A stretch of 64,000 bases of DNA from Rhodoligotrophos sp. CJ14 (GTDB lineage: Bacteria; Pseudomonadota; Alphaproteobacteria; Rhizobiales; Im1), in assembly GCF_038811545.1 (NCBI RefSeq), contig NZ_CP133319.1, positions 2,447,516-2,511,515 of the forward strand, in the 5' to 3' direction. Of the stretch, positions 35,365 through 43,174 are shown one piece after another (the first letter of the stretch is position 1; each line of letters starts with the position of its first letter). The translations under genes were made by a program, and so were the position numbers. The notes under the pieces are model-generated. The model saw only the letters and a program-made list of their open reading frames with translations, searched no databases and was not told where the DNA came from.

Positions 35365-35958
35365 ATGGTGCAGCAGATTATGTCCCAACTCGACCGAAGA
35401 GAGGCAGTTGCGACCCTCCTTAGGGATCGCGGGGACCTGCTGGTCATCACCGGCTTGGGATCACCCACATATGACGCCATGGCTGCAGGTGACCATGATC
35501 GCACCTTCTATCTCTGGGGCGCGATGGGTGGTGCGGCCATGATGGGATTAGGCCTGGCGCTTGCCCGGCCCGGGGAACGGGTGGCGGTCATCACGGGCGA
35601 TGGCGAGCAGCTCATGGGGGTTGGCGGGCTGCTGACCATCGGCGCTATTCTTCCAAAAAACCTCACGGTCGTGGTGTTGGACAACCACCATTATGGCGAG
35701 ACCGGCATGCAGCCGAGCCATACCGGGATGGGGGTCGACCTCGTCGGCATCGCCAAGGCCAGCGGCTTCGCCTGGTCCCAGTCGGTCACCGAGCCGCACG
35801 AGCTCGAGAATCTCCGTTCCCGGCTGCATGGGGCTCAAGGCCCAGGCTTTGCATCCGTTCTCGTCAAACCGGATAGCCCGCCGCGCGCATTGCCGCCACG
35901 CGATGGCGTCGAGCTTAAGAACCGCTTTCGTCGCCAACTGGGGCTCGGGACCATATGA
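35365..35958 (+). CDS. TPP-dependent decarboxylase beta subunit (sulfopyruvate decarboxylase type)
   Basis: Protein of 197 residues corresponding to the PP domain of the split decarboxylase. The thiamine-diphosphate/Mg motif runs from ITGDGEQLMGVGG to VVVLDNHHYG, i.e. the GDG...NN pattern, at about residues 74-112. ATG 35365 is 1 bp after the alpha stop; ATG 35380 is also possible. The active enzyme should be an alpha-beta heteromer in the cytoplasm. Confidence 0.87.
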   Translation: MVQQIMSQLDRREAVATLLRDRGDLLVITGLGSPTYDAMAAGDHDRTFYLWGAMGGAAMMGLGLALARPGERVAVITGDGEQLMGVGGLLTIGAILPKNLTVVVLDNHHYGETGMQPSHTGMGVDLVGIAKASGFAWSQSVTEPHELENLRSRLHGAQGPGFASVLVKPDSPPRALPPRDGVELKNRFRRQLGLGTI

Positions 35959-36032
35959 GCGCCTGACCCCATTGGCGAGAAGGCACTTGACCATCCCCAT
36001 AAAGACGGCCGCCCCATTGAGAGGGGCCAACT

Positions 36033-36434
36033 TCAGTGCTTGCCGGCTTTGGCGGTGTTCGAACCAAGATCATCAGCTAGCCGATAATTCGGCCTGCGCC
36101 GCTTCTCCTTATGGTCATCTTCGTCGCCCTTCAGCCCCTCGGCCGCATGTGCGATCGCGCCCACCGCGCCAGTCACGACATTCTTCACCATCGAGGCCCC
36201 GACCGAACCGGCCTCCTGGACGGTGTCACCAGCTCTCTCCACGTCCCGCTTGTCGGGAAAGTGCTTCACCAATGCCGCCGATGCGGCAGCTGCGGCTGCC
36301 ACCAGTGCGTCGGCAAGCACCGCTCGCCCGATAGGATGGTTGAGAACAGTATCGATGATCGTCGCCTTCCGTACGGATTTCGGTACCTTCACGCCGGCGA
36401 CCTTCTTCGGCACCTTTGTCTTCTTCTTAGCCAA
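36033..36434 (-). CDS. Conserved hypothetical, lysine-rich N-terminus
   Basis: Protein of 133 residues of a type I have seen as hypothetical in Hyphomicrobiales: a basic N-terminus (KKKTKVPKKVAGVKVPKSVRK), an Ala-rich hydrophobic helix (LADALVAAAAAASAALV) and a charged tail (GDEDDHKEKRRRPNYR). Start is TTG 36434, supported by CGAGGTGCAAC directly upstream; the frame extends further, but without a site. Function unknown; possibly membrane- or nucleic-acid-associated. Confidence 0.72.
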   Translation of the reverse strand: MAKKKTKVPKKVAGVKVPKSVRKATIIDTVLNHPIGRAVLADALVAAAAAASAALVKHFPDKRDVERAGDTVQEAGSVGASMVKNVVTGAVGAIAHAAEGLKGDEDDHKEKRRRPNYRLADDLGSNTAKAGKH

Positions 36435-36504
36435 GTTGCACCTCGATCGCGAATTGAACCTGTGGAGCAAACTTGCTTGAGAGACAGAGGTTCCCGGGGC
36501 GACA

Positions 36505-36885
36505 CTAACCCTTCTCTATCGGCGTCAACCAGATCCCCAGCAGCGCGGCAAGCGCGACCAGGACGAGAAACCCATTCACAAGAACGAGCACGGCCGATGG
36601 GATACGACGGACATCGGGTTCGGGCGGCGGCGCGCCCGGAAACAGCTGGCGCCAGACCGCCGCGGAAAAGCAGAAGGAGCTGAACAGCACGAGCAGGCTT
36701 CCCGTGCCGATCACCATCCAGTCGGGGATGACATTGGAGAGCAGCGCCTTTGCACCTATGCCCGCAGCGAGGCTGCTGAGCCCAAGTTGCACCCAGGATG
36801 CATAGGTCCGTTCCGCCGCGAGCACTGTTCGGTCCGCAGCGAGTTGCGTGCGACGATCGGGACTTCCCTTAGCTACCGGTTCCAT
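36505..36885 (-). CDS. DUF202 (YidH-type) membrane protein
   Basis: Membrane protein of 126 residues with the DUF202 signature LAADRTVLAAERTYASWVQL (about residues 15-34) and three hydrophobic spans. Found widely as a small inner-membrane protein of unknown function. It is on the same strand as the lysine-rich hypothetical, 70 bp upstream of it, so the two may be co-transcribed. Confidence 0.85.
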   Translation of the reverse strand: MEPVAKGSPDRRTQLAADRTVLAAERTYASWVQLGLSSLAAGIGAKALLSNVIPDWMVIGTGSLLVLFSSFCFSAAVWRQLFPGAPPPEPDVRRIPSAVLVLVNGFLVLVALAALLGIWLTPIEKG

Positions 36886-36989
36886 GGGTCGAGTATTAGC
36901 GCGACACTAATCGTCCTGCTCCTCGGAACGCGCAAGATCACGCGATGTTCCTCGGACATCCCGCTCTAATCCGCCCTGGCCTGCCGACG

Positions 36990-37166
36990 CTAGTTTTGAG
37001 CGATTCTGTCGGTGATGATCTTCGGGCTGTAATAGTGATGGGATTGCTTGGGCATCAGCGCTTCTGCCATCATCATGCCAGCCACGAGGGCAAGCGCCCC
37101 TGCCACCACGCCGGAGGTGAAGACCCCGGCGCGGGTATAGGCGAGCAGCCGATAGGGCGACCTCAT
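36990..37166 (-). CDS. Small membrane protein, third gene of an ATGA-coupled mini-operon
   Basis: Protein of 58 residues with one hydrophobic span (GVFTSGVVAGALALVAGMMM) after a basic start (MRSPYRLLAYTR) and a polar tail (HHYYSPKIITDRIAQN). ATG 37166 follows GGAGGA at 7-nt spacing and overlaps the upstream stop as ATGA. Function unknown. Confidence 0.65.
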   Translation of the reverse strand: MRSPYRLLAYTRAGVFTSGVVAGALALVAGMMMAEALMPKQSHHYYSPKIITDRIAQN

Positions 37167-37360
37167 GATTGCATCCTCCACTCGGTCTCCCAGATCAGAT
37201 TCTCCCGCAAGCAGGCCGCTGGATTGGGTTCTCCCCGGAAGTGCACCCGCACGAAGTGGTCAGTGATGGACGAGATCACGCCAATTTCGGGATTGGCGCT
37301 GGATTCGCTGGCGGTGTAGACGACCGAGCGCCAGATGTCTTTCTCCGTGGGGTTGATCAT
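37163..37360 (-). CDS. Small conserved hypothetical protein (65 residues)
   Basis: Soluble protein of 65 residues (DIWRSVVYTASESSANPE, then ISSITDHFVRVHFRGEPNP). ATG 37360 has a strong TTGGAGGA ribosome-binding site and overlaps the stop of the upstream frame by four bases; its own stop overlaps the next start by four bases. Such double coupling supports a real small operon. No family recognised. Confidence 0.65.
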   Translation of the reverse strand: MINPTEKDIWRSVVYTASESSANPEIGVISSITDHFVRVHFRGEPNPAACLRENLIWETEWRMQS

Positions 37361-37593
37361 ATCGCGTCCTCCAAAACTCTAACCCTGCCAAGCCATTGCC
37401 ACTGGTCGCTGTGCCACTCCTCATAGTCCTCCCCGGCAGTGTCACCCTCCCAATTGCGCTTGGCGTAAGCTTCCGGATCTGTCCTACGCGCGGAGCAACC
37501 ACGCGAAGGGATTACAGGTTTAATGACTATGTCGCTGCCAGAAGCGCCCTGCTTCGGAAGGCAATCGCTCCCGCGGCACAGAACGCGCCACCT
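37357..37593 (-). CDS. Small hypothetical protein, start codon unresolved
   Basis: Open frame bounded by a stop at 37594 and ending with TGA that overlaps the next ATG (ATGA). The last 40 codons read like a real acidic, Trp-rich protein (RTDPEAYAKRNWEGDTAGED, then HSDQWQWLGRVRVLEDAI). No in-frame ATG, GTG or TTG precedes this part; only CTG (37581), ATA (37530) or ATT (37524) are available. Either a rare start is used, the gene lost its start, or the sequence has an error upstream. Confidence 0.45.
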   Translation of the reverse strand, partial: RWRVLCRGSDCLPKQGASGSDIVIKPVIPSRGCSARRTDPEAYAKRNWEGDTAGEDYEEWHSDQWQWLGRVRVLEDAI

Positions 37594-38019
37594 CTATTGG
37601 CCTGCTTGATAGTCGATCCGGTTCTTCATGACCTCCTTACGTGCAATAAGCTTGCCAGACGCCCCAAGTTCCTCGTCAGAATGATCTATCTTTAAGGATT
37701 TCTATCCAATTCGAATAATTTTATTAGTCTATATTGCTCAACATTAACCCGGCGATCGCGGATCTCTGCACGGTGTTCATGCAGCTGTTAACAAGCTGCA
37801 GGCAGGAAGCATCTGTCGTCGTGCGACAAGCTGACATGGCCGGTCCGGCCCTTATTTGCAGCACGTCTGGCCCGGATATTGCGCGGCCTGTTTCCCGTTT
37901 CAGTGCGGGACGTATCACGATAATCGCTGTGCCACTGTCTCAGGCGAGTGTATGCGGCCGGTGGCCTTAATCCAGCAACGGGCTATACTCGCTCGCACTC
38001 AAATCCAGGGGACCATGTC
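37594..38019. other. Intergenic region upstream of the GhrA-type gene
   Basis: About 425 bp without a supported gene. The segment 37681-37745 is markedly AT-rich compared with the rest of the window and may hold promoters for the divergent transcription units. No clear hairpin or repeat seen. Confidence 0.5.
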
Positions 38020-38955
38020 ATGCGGCCCTCAACATTCCTCTATCGCGGAAAGCCTGACGTTGCCGAGCGCTGGCGCAAGCTCTTCGCAACCCACGCGCCG
38101 GAAGTCGATTACCGCGCCTGGCCCGAAGCGGGAGCGCTTTCTGAAATCCGTTATATCGGCCTGTGGGACTGGGAACCCGGCTTCGAGCAGTATTTCCCGA
38201 ATCTCGAAGTGGTGTTCTCGCTGGGCGCCGGCATCGACCAGTTCGTCAAAGCCGGCTTGCCTGAGCACCTGCAGATCGTCAGGATCATCGACACTGATCT
38301 TACCGCCCAGATGGTGGAATATGTGAGCTGCGCGGTCATGGCCCATCATCGCGAGCTCATTTCCTATCAAGCTCTGCGCGCCCGGCGCATCTGGGAACCG
38401 CGGCCGGTGCGGTTGGCGAGCGAGCGTCGTGTCGGGGTGATGGGGCTTGGTGTTCTCGGCTCGGCGGCGATCGAACGGCTTAAGGCGCTGGGCTTCCAGT
38501 GCTCGGGCTGGAGCCGTACGCCAAAGGAGATTGAAGGCGTGACTTGCTATTCGGGCCCGGACGGCATCTCCCCGTTCCTCGCGAAAACCGAAATCCTGGT
38601 CTGCCTTGTTCCGCTGACACCCGAGACCGAAGGCATCCTGAACGCCGGCGTATTCGAGAAGCTTCCGGCCGGTGCCGGGCTCGTGAATGTCGGCCGCGGC
38701 GGCCATCTCATCGAACAGGATCTCCTTGCCGCCCTCGACAGCGGCCATCTCAGCGGTGCGATCCTCGATGTTTTCGAGACCGAGCCCCTGCCCCCCGAAC
38801 ACCCCTTCTGGACACATCCCAAGATCTTGATGACACCGCATGTGGCCTCGACCACGCGCCCCGAAAGCGTCGCGCTCGGTGTCATCGAAAACCTGCGCCG
38901 CCTCGCGCGGGGCGAAGTGCCCCGCGGCCTCGTCGACCGCCGCGCCAACTATTGA
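38020..38955 (+). CDS. Glyoxylate/hydroxypyruvate reductase A-type 2-hydroxyacid dehydrogenase
   Basis: NAD(P)H-dependent D-2-hydroxyacid dehydrogenase of 311 residues, GhrA subfamily. The Rossmann motif is VGVMGLGVLGSAAIERL (about residues 139-155), then VNVGRGGHLIEQDLL with the substrate Arg nearby, Glu in FETEPLP and catalytic His in TPHVAS. ATG 38020 follows CAGGGGACC; the frame is open upstream without a better site. Expected to reduce glyoxylate or hydroxypyruvate in the cytoplasm. Stands alone. Confidence 0.92.
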   Translation: MRPSTFLYRGKPDVAERWRKLFATHAPEVDYRAWPEAGALSEIRYIGLWDWEPGFEQYFPNLEVVFSLGAGIDQFVKAGLPEHLQIVRIIDTDLTAQMVEYVSCAVMAHHRELISYQALRARRIWEPRPVRLASERRVGVMGLGVLGSAAIERLKALGFQCSGWSRTPKEIEGVTCYSGPDGISPFLAKTEILVCLVPLTPETEGILNAGVFEKLPAGAGLVNVGRGGHLIEQDLLAALDSGHLSGAILDVFETEPLPPEHPFWTHPKILMTPHVASTTRPESVALGVIENLRRLARGEVPRGLVDRRANY

Positions 38956-38986
38956 GCGGCAGATCCAGCGCCGGGAGATCCGCTGC

Positions 38987-39484
38987 TCAGTTTGATTGTC
39001 CCTCCATGCGGACGAGCTCGTCGGCCAGCTTGTCCAACGTCTGCCCCCAACCCTCGGGCGCGCCTTGAGTCATCCAGGCGGCCTCTGGATCGAGCACAGT
39101 ATAGCTCTGCTCGACATCCATGCGCGTGCCGCCGCTCGCATCCGCAAAGTTGACCGCCGTCAGCGCCTTGAACAGGCCGTGCCCCTGCATGTCCTCGACC
39201 CGCAAGTCGAGCACCAGCCGATCGAACGGCGAGACCTCGCTGAACGTGCCGCGCACCCAATGCGCTGCCCCGTCCGGCGCGCGCATGCAGAGCTCGAACA
39301 CGCCGCCTTCGCGCATCTCCACTGTCGCCTCTGGAATGGTGAACTCGGTCGGGCAGAACCAGCGCTTGATGTGGTCCGCAGTGCTCCAGGCTTTGAACAC
39401 GAGCTCGCGGCGGACCGGAAAAATACGAGAGGTGCGGAAGGACGCTGGCTCGCTGGGAGAACCTCGCTCAGTTGCTCGGGCCAT
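38987..39484 (-). CDS. AHSA1/SRPBCC-domain protein
   Basis: START-like SRPBCC protein of 165 residues (TSRIFPVRRELVFKAWST, then GGVFELCMRAPDG and GWGQTLDKLADEL at the C-terminus). Such proteins are typically encoded with an ArsR repressor, and here the gene overlaps the ArsR gene by 17 bp. ATG 39484 follows AAGGAGAAG and is preferred over 39499. Probably binds a hydrophobic small molecule; no enzyme activity assigned. Confidence 0.88.
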   Translation of the reverse strand: MARATERGSPSEPASFRTSRIFPVRRELVFKAWSTADHIKRWFCPTEFTIPEATVEMREGGVFELCMRAPDGAAHWVRGTFSEVSPFDRLVLDLRVEDMQGHGLFKALTAVNFADASGGTRMDVEQSYTVLDPEAAWMTQGAPEGWGQTLDKLADELVRMEGQSN

Positions 39485-39824
39485 GATCTTCTCCTTCATC
39501 GGAAAGGGTTGTGAGATATGCGCCCAACCGATCGAGCCGGCGTTCCCATTCCATTCGCATCCGGCTGATCCAGCTCTCCGTCTGACTCAGGACGTCGGGA
39601 TTGATCTGGCAGGTACGCACCCGCCCGATCTTCTCCGAACGCACCAGGCCGGAGCTTTCCAGAATGGCCAGATGCTGCATGACACCGGGCAGTGACATGG
39701 TGAAAGGACGCGCCAATTCGCCGACCGATGCGGGGCCTTTTGTCAATCGTTCCAGGATAGCCCGCCGCGTCGGGTCAGCGAGAGCCTGGAACGTCAGATC
39801 GAGATCTGCCGATTGGTTAAGCAT
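39468..39824 (-). CDS. ArsR-family transcriptional regulator
   Basis: Winged-helix repressor of 118 residues: FQALADPTRRAILERLTKGP, then ASVGELARPFTMSLPGVMQHL with the recognition helix, then beta-wing VRSEKIGRVRTCQI. No cysteine metal site is visible, so it is the non-metal SdpR-like kind usually paired with AHSA1 proteins. Start is either ATG 39824 or GTG 39839; neither has ideal spacing. Two tandem repeats over the promoter and start region are likely its own operator. Confidence 0.88.
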   Translation of the reverse strand: MLNQSADLDLTFQALADPTRRAILERLTKGPASVGELARPFTMSLPGVMQHLAILESSGLVRSEKIGRVRTCQINPDVLSQTESWISRMRMEWERRLDRLGAYLTTLSDEGEDHGPSN

Positions 39825-39840
39825 TCGCTTTAGTATCACG
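39817..39840. repeat. ArsR promoter direct repeat, copy 1
   Basis: Core TAAGCATTCGCTTTAGT followed by CACG; contains the inverted repeat AAGC-ATTC-GCTT. It covers the start codon of arsR. Copy 2 lies 34 bp upstream in the gene's direction. Confidence 0.55.
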
Positions 39841-39850
39841 CCCCTGATAG

Positions 39851-39875
39851 CTAAGCAATCACTTTAGTGTTCACG
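39851..39875. repeat. ArsR promoter direct repeat, copy 2
   Basis: Core TAAGCAATCACTTTAGT followed by CACG, 15 of 17 core bases identical to copy 1 in the same orientation. Together they form a tandem operator-like pair in front of the ArsR-AHSA1 operon. Confidence 0.55.
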
Positions 39876-39907
39876 CAAAAGAAATGCGCCGGCAAATGCC
39901 GGCGCAT
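39876..39907 (-). terminator. Rho-independent terminator of the aminotransferase gene
   Basis: Perfect 10-bp stem ATGCGCCGGC (39884-39893) and GCCGGCGCAT (39898-39907) with a 4-nt loop; on the minus strand it is followed by TTTCTTTT. It lies 31 bp past the aminotransferase stop and ends the gabD-aminotransferase operon. Confidence 0.85.
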
Positions 39908-39938
39908 CTGTGTCGCGGATGAGGAGGCGTATGCCTGC

Positions 39939-41315
39939 TCAGCCCATCGTCTTCACGAAATCGGCGGTGCGGTCGATCGTCCGGCCCATCCGCGCGACGA
40001 TATCGTCGATCTCGGACTCGGTCACGATCAGCGGCGGGCAGAGCGCCAGCGTGTCGCCGATCGCCCGGAAGATCAGCCCCTCATCATGGCCGATCTCGGC
40101 AGCCTTTGCGCCGACCTTGCCCGCTGGCGAGAAGGGCTGCTTCGTCGCCTTATCGGCCACGAGCTCGATGCCTGCGATGAGACCGGTGCCACGGACTTCG
40201 CCCACCAGCGGATGATCGGCGAATTGCCTGAGACCCTCCTGGAGGCGCGGCCCAAGCCGGGCCGCATTGCCCATGAGGTCACGCTCCTCGATGATGTTCA
40301 GATTCTCAAGCCCCACGGCCGTTGCAACCGGATGGCCCGATGCGGTGAAGCCATGGCCGAACGTGCCGATCTTGGAGCTGTTGTCGGCAACGGCATTATA
40401 GATCTCATCCGTGAACATCACCGCGGCCAGGGGCATATAGGACGAAGTGATCTGCTTGGAGGTGACCATGATGTCCGGCGTGAAGCCATAGTGGACACAG
40501 CCGAACGAGGAACCCAGCCGGCCGAAACCGTTGATCACCTCATCCGACACCAGCAGGATATCGTATTTCCGGCAGAGCGCTTCGATGCCCTTCCAATAGC
40601 CCTCCGGGGGCGGCATCACGCCACCGGCAGCCATCAGCGGCTCGCCGATGAATGCGGCGATCGTCTCCGGCCCTTCCCGGAGAATGACCTCCTCGGCTTC
40701 CTTCAGCAGGCGGGCGGTGAACGCGGCCTCGTCTTCGCCCGGCTCAGCGAACCGGTAGAAATGCGGGCAGGTCAGATGCACCACGGGGATCGCCGGTAGA
40801 TCGAAATCGCGGTGATTGTTCGGCAGCCCGGTCAAGCTTCCCGAAGCAATGGTGATGCCGTGATAGCCCTTGTTGCGCGCAAGAAACTTCTTCTTGGCAG
40901 GCCTGCCCAGCGCATTGTTCATGAACCAGACGAGCTTGACGACCGTGTCATTGGCCTCGGAACCCGAGGAGGTGAAGAAGGTGCGGGTCAGCGGCGCCGG
41001 CGTCATCTCCACCAGCTTTTCCGAGAGCCGGATGGAAGGCTCATGGGCCTTATGCGCGAAGGTGTGGTAATAGGGCAGCTTCTGCAGCTGGCGATAGGCG
41101 GCATCGATCAGGCGTTTCTCATTGAAGCCGACCGCCACCGACCACAGGCCGGCAAGCCCCTCGATATATTTCTTGCCCGCTTGGTCATAGACATAGATCC
41201 CCTCGCCGCGATCGATGACGACCGGGCCTTTCTGCTCATGAGCACGAGCATCCGTATAGGGGTGAAGGGTCGTGGCGATATCGGCCGCCACCAGCGAGTT
41301 TGACAGGACGTTCAT
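39939..41315 (-). CDS. Class III (omega) aminotransferase, GABA/putrescine-pyruvate type
   Basis: PLP-dependent aminotransferase of 458 residues. Motifs: TFFTSSGSEANDTVVKL for cofactor phosphate binding, LVSDEVINGFGRLG with the PLP-nitrogen Asp, and the Schiff-base Lys at about residue 287 in VTSKQITSSYMP. The C-terminal GTGLIAGIELVADK is also typical. Resembles pyruvate-dependent transaminases for GABA, beta-alanine or putrescine (SpuC-like). It follows gabD by 10 bp; together they would take GABA to succinate. The real amino donor is inferred from context. Confidence 0.92.
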   Translation of the reverse strand: MNVLSNSLVAADIATTLHPYTDARAHEQKGPVVIDRGEGIYVYDQAGKKYIEGLAGLWSVAVGFNEKRLIDAAYRQLQKLPYYHTFAHKAHEPSIRLSEKLVEMTPAPLTRTFFTSSGSEANDTVVKLVWFMNNALGRPAKKKFLARNKGYHGITIASGSLTGLPNNHRDFDLPAIPVVHLTCPHFYRFAEPGEDEAAFTARLLKEAEEVILREGPETIAAFIGEPLMAAGGVMPPPEGYWKGIEALCRKYDILLVSDEVINGFGRLGSSFGCVHYGFTPDIMVTSKQITSSYMPLAAVMFTDEIYNAVADNSSKIGTFGHGFTASGHPVATAVGLENLNIIEERDLMGNAARLGPRLQEGLRQFADHPLVGEVRGTGLIAGIELVADKATKQPFSPAGKVGAKAAEIGHDEGLIFRAIGDTLALCPPLIVTESEIDDIVARMGRTIDRTADFVKTMG

Positions 41316-41325
41316 GCTCTAATCC

Positions 41326-42795
41326 TCATGCTGCAACACAGGGTGAGATCAGGACATACTTCATTTCGAGGTATTCCTCGATCCCATGATAGGATCCTTC
41401 TCGACCAAGACCGCTTTCCTTGATTCCCCCGAACGGGGCAACCTCGTTCGAGATCAGTCCTTCATTGACGCCCACCATGCCCGTTTCGATGGCATCGGTC
41501 ACGCGCCACATCCGGTCGATATCGCGGGTGAAGATATAGGCAGCCAAGCCATATTCGGTGGAATTGGCAAGCCTGATCGCCTCCTCCTCCGTCTTGAAGC
41601 GAAACAGCGGAGCCACGGGCCCGAAGGTTTCATCCTTCGCCAGCTCCATCGTCTCGCTCGCATTCAGGATGATCGTCGGCTCGAAAAATGAACCACCGCG
41701 GGCATGGCGCTTGCCACCGAGGCTCACCTCGCCGCCTTTGGCCTTGGCATCGGCAATATGGCGCTCGACCTTCTCGACCGCCGCCATGTTGATCAGCGGC
41801 CCGATTGTCACGCCCTCTTCCGTGCCCGCGCCAACCCTGAGCCGGCTCACCTCTTCGGTCAGGGCTGCGGCAAATCTCTCATAGATCCCATCCTGGACAT
41901 AGATGCGGTTGGCGCAGACGCATGTCTGCCCCGCATTCCGGAATTTCGACTTCATGCAAGCCTGAACGGCCGTTGCGATATCCGCATCGTCGAAGACGAT
42001 CAGAGGCGCATTGCCACCAAGTTCCAGCGAAATCTTCTTCACTGTCTTTGCCGACTGCTCGATCAGCAGCTTGCCCACGCGCGTCGAGCCGGTGAAGCTG
42101 ATTTTGCGCACGACCGGACTGTCCATGAGCACGCGGCCGATTTCGGCGGGCTGCCCGGTCACGACGTTCAGCACGCCCGCCGGCAGGCCCGCCCGGCGGC
42201 CGAGCTCGGCGAGAGCCAGGGCTGAGAACGGCGTGAATTCCGAGGGCTTGAGCACGACCGTGCACCCTGCTGCCAAGGCGGCCGCACATTTGCGATGAAA
42301 CAGAGCGGAGGGAAAATTCCACGGAATGATCAGCCCGGCCACGCCGACCGGCTGTTTCTGCACGATGATCCGGCTGCCGGCCTGCGGGGCGGGGATAACA
42401 TCGCCATAAACTCTCTTGGCCTCCTCGGCGAACCATTCGACGAAGCTCGCGCCATAGGCGATCTCCCCGCGCGATTCGGCAAGCGGCTTGCCCTGCTCGG
42501 CCGTCAGGATCTCGGCCAGCGGCTCCTGATGCTGCATGATGAGCGCGTGCCAACGCTTGAGAATCGCACTACGCGCACCGGCGGCAAGCGAACGCCAGGC
42601 GGGCAGCGCTGCGGCAGCTGCATCAATCGCGCGAGCTGTCTCGGCCGCCCCCATGTCGGGCACTTCGCCGAATACACTTCCGTCAGCCGGATTGTGGACC
42701 GGGATGGTTGCGCGGCTGTCCGCCGGCACCCATTCCCCGCCAATGAACCCCAAGCCAATCGTCAGATCGGCCGCCGAAAGCACTTTAGTCTCCAT
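41326..42795 (-). CDS. gabD: Succinate-semialdehyde dehydrogenase
   Basis: Aldehyde dehydrogenase of 489 residues, GabD subfamily, oxidising succinate semialdehyde to succinate with NAD(P)+. Catalytic Cys lies in FRNAGQTCVCANR, Glu in SLELGGNAP, and the Rossmann segment is FTGSTRVGKLL. The N-terminal IGGEWVPADS is family-typical. ATG 42795 is preferred over two preceding GTG codons. First gene of the operon with the omega-aminotransferase; a TGTTATAACA palindrome lies 48 bp upstream. Confidence 0.93.
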   Translation of the reverse strand: METKVLSAADLTIGLGFIGGEWVPADSRATIPVHNPADGSVFGEVPDMGAAETARAIDAAAAALPAWRSLAAGARSAILKRWHALIMQHQEPLAEILTAEQGKPLAESRGEIAYGASFVEWFAEEAKRVYGDVIPAPQAGSRIIVQKQPVGVAGLIIPWNFPSALFHRKCAAALAAGCTVVLKPSEFTPFSALALAELGRRAGLPAGVLNVVTGQPAEIGRVLMDSPVVRKISFTGSTRVGKLLIEQSAKTVKKISLELGGNAPLIVFDDADIATAVQACMKSKFRNAGQTCVCANRIYVQDGIYERFAAALTEEVSRLRVGAGTEEGVTIGPLINMAAVEKVERHIADAKAKGGEVSLGGKRHARGGSFFEPTIILNASETMELAKDETFGPVAPLFRFKTEEEAIRLANSTEYGLAAYIFTRDIDRMWRVTDAIETGMVGVNEGLISNEVAPFGGIKESGLGREGSYHGIEEYLEMKYVLISPCVAA

Positions 42796-42843
42796 CACCA
42801 CATTCTCACTTGGACTACCGTCCGCCCAACAGTTCCTTCAATC

Positions 42844-42853
42844 TGTTATAACA
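42844..42853. promoter_or_regulatory. Palindrome TGTTATAACA upstream of gabD
   Basis: Perfect 10-bp palindrome with the GT...AC pattern used by GntR-type regulators, in the promoter region shared by gabD and a possible divergent small gene. No regulator gene is adjacent. Confidence 0.45.
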
Positions 42854-42877
42854 AATTACAAAAAACGGAAAGGCACA

Positions 42878-43072
42878 ATGACACGGGCTTCGCGTGCGAT
42901 CGGCACCCTGTCTTCCACAAAGGCCCTCCAGCAGAAACCCGAAGCCGCTCTTATCACCACCACCACTTTTCACGAATGGCGAAATGATGCGGAAGAACTG
43001 GACCGAGCTGGCATAAGCAATTCGTCCGATCCCCGCAGCTTCTCATTTCCCTTTTGGATCATCTTGGATTAA
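42878..43072 (+). CDS. Possible small protein (64 residues)
   Basis: Short frame with a very good ribosome-binding site (GGAAAGG, 4 nt before ATG) and lying divergently from gabD next to the palindrome. The sequence (TTTTFHEWRNDAEELDRAG is its most protein-like part) matches no family I know and contains no membrane span. The good translation start is the only support; the rest of 42796-43174 holds no other gene. Confidence 0.35.
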   Translation: MTRASRAIGTLSSTKALQQKPEAALITTTTFHEWRNDAEELDRAGISNSSDPRSFSFPFWIILD

Positions 43073-43174
43073 AGGTGCTCTTGCGCGTTACCGGGGCGCT
43101 AGCGAAGAAAATAGCCATTGCGCATAACACAGGCGTAGAATAGCGCCCCCGATACTTAGGGAGGGTCGAGCGCT

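Noticed and set aside
38954..38990. Imperfect inverted repeat between the GhrA-type and AHSA1 genes
   Set aside because: Arms have several mismatches and no T-tract; convergent termination is plausible but not supported well enough.
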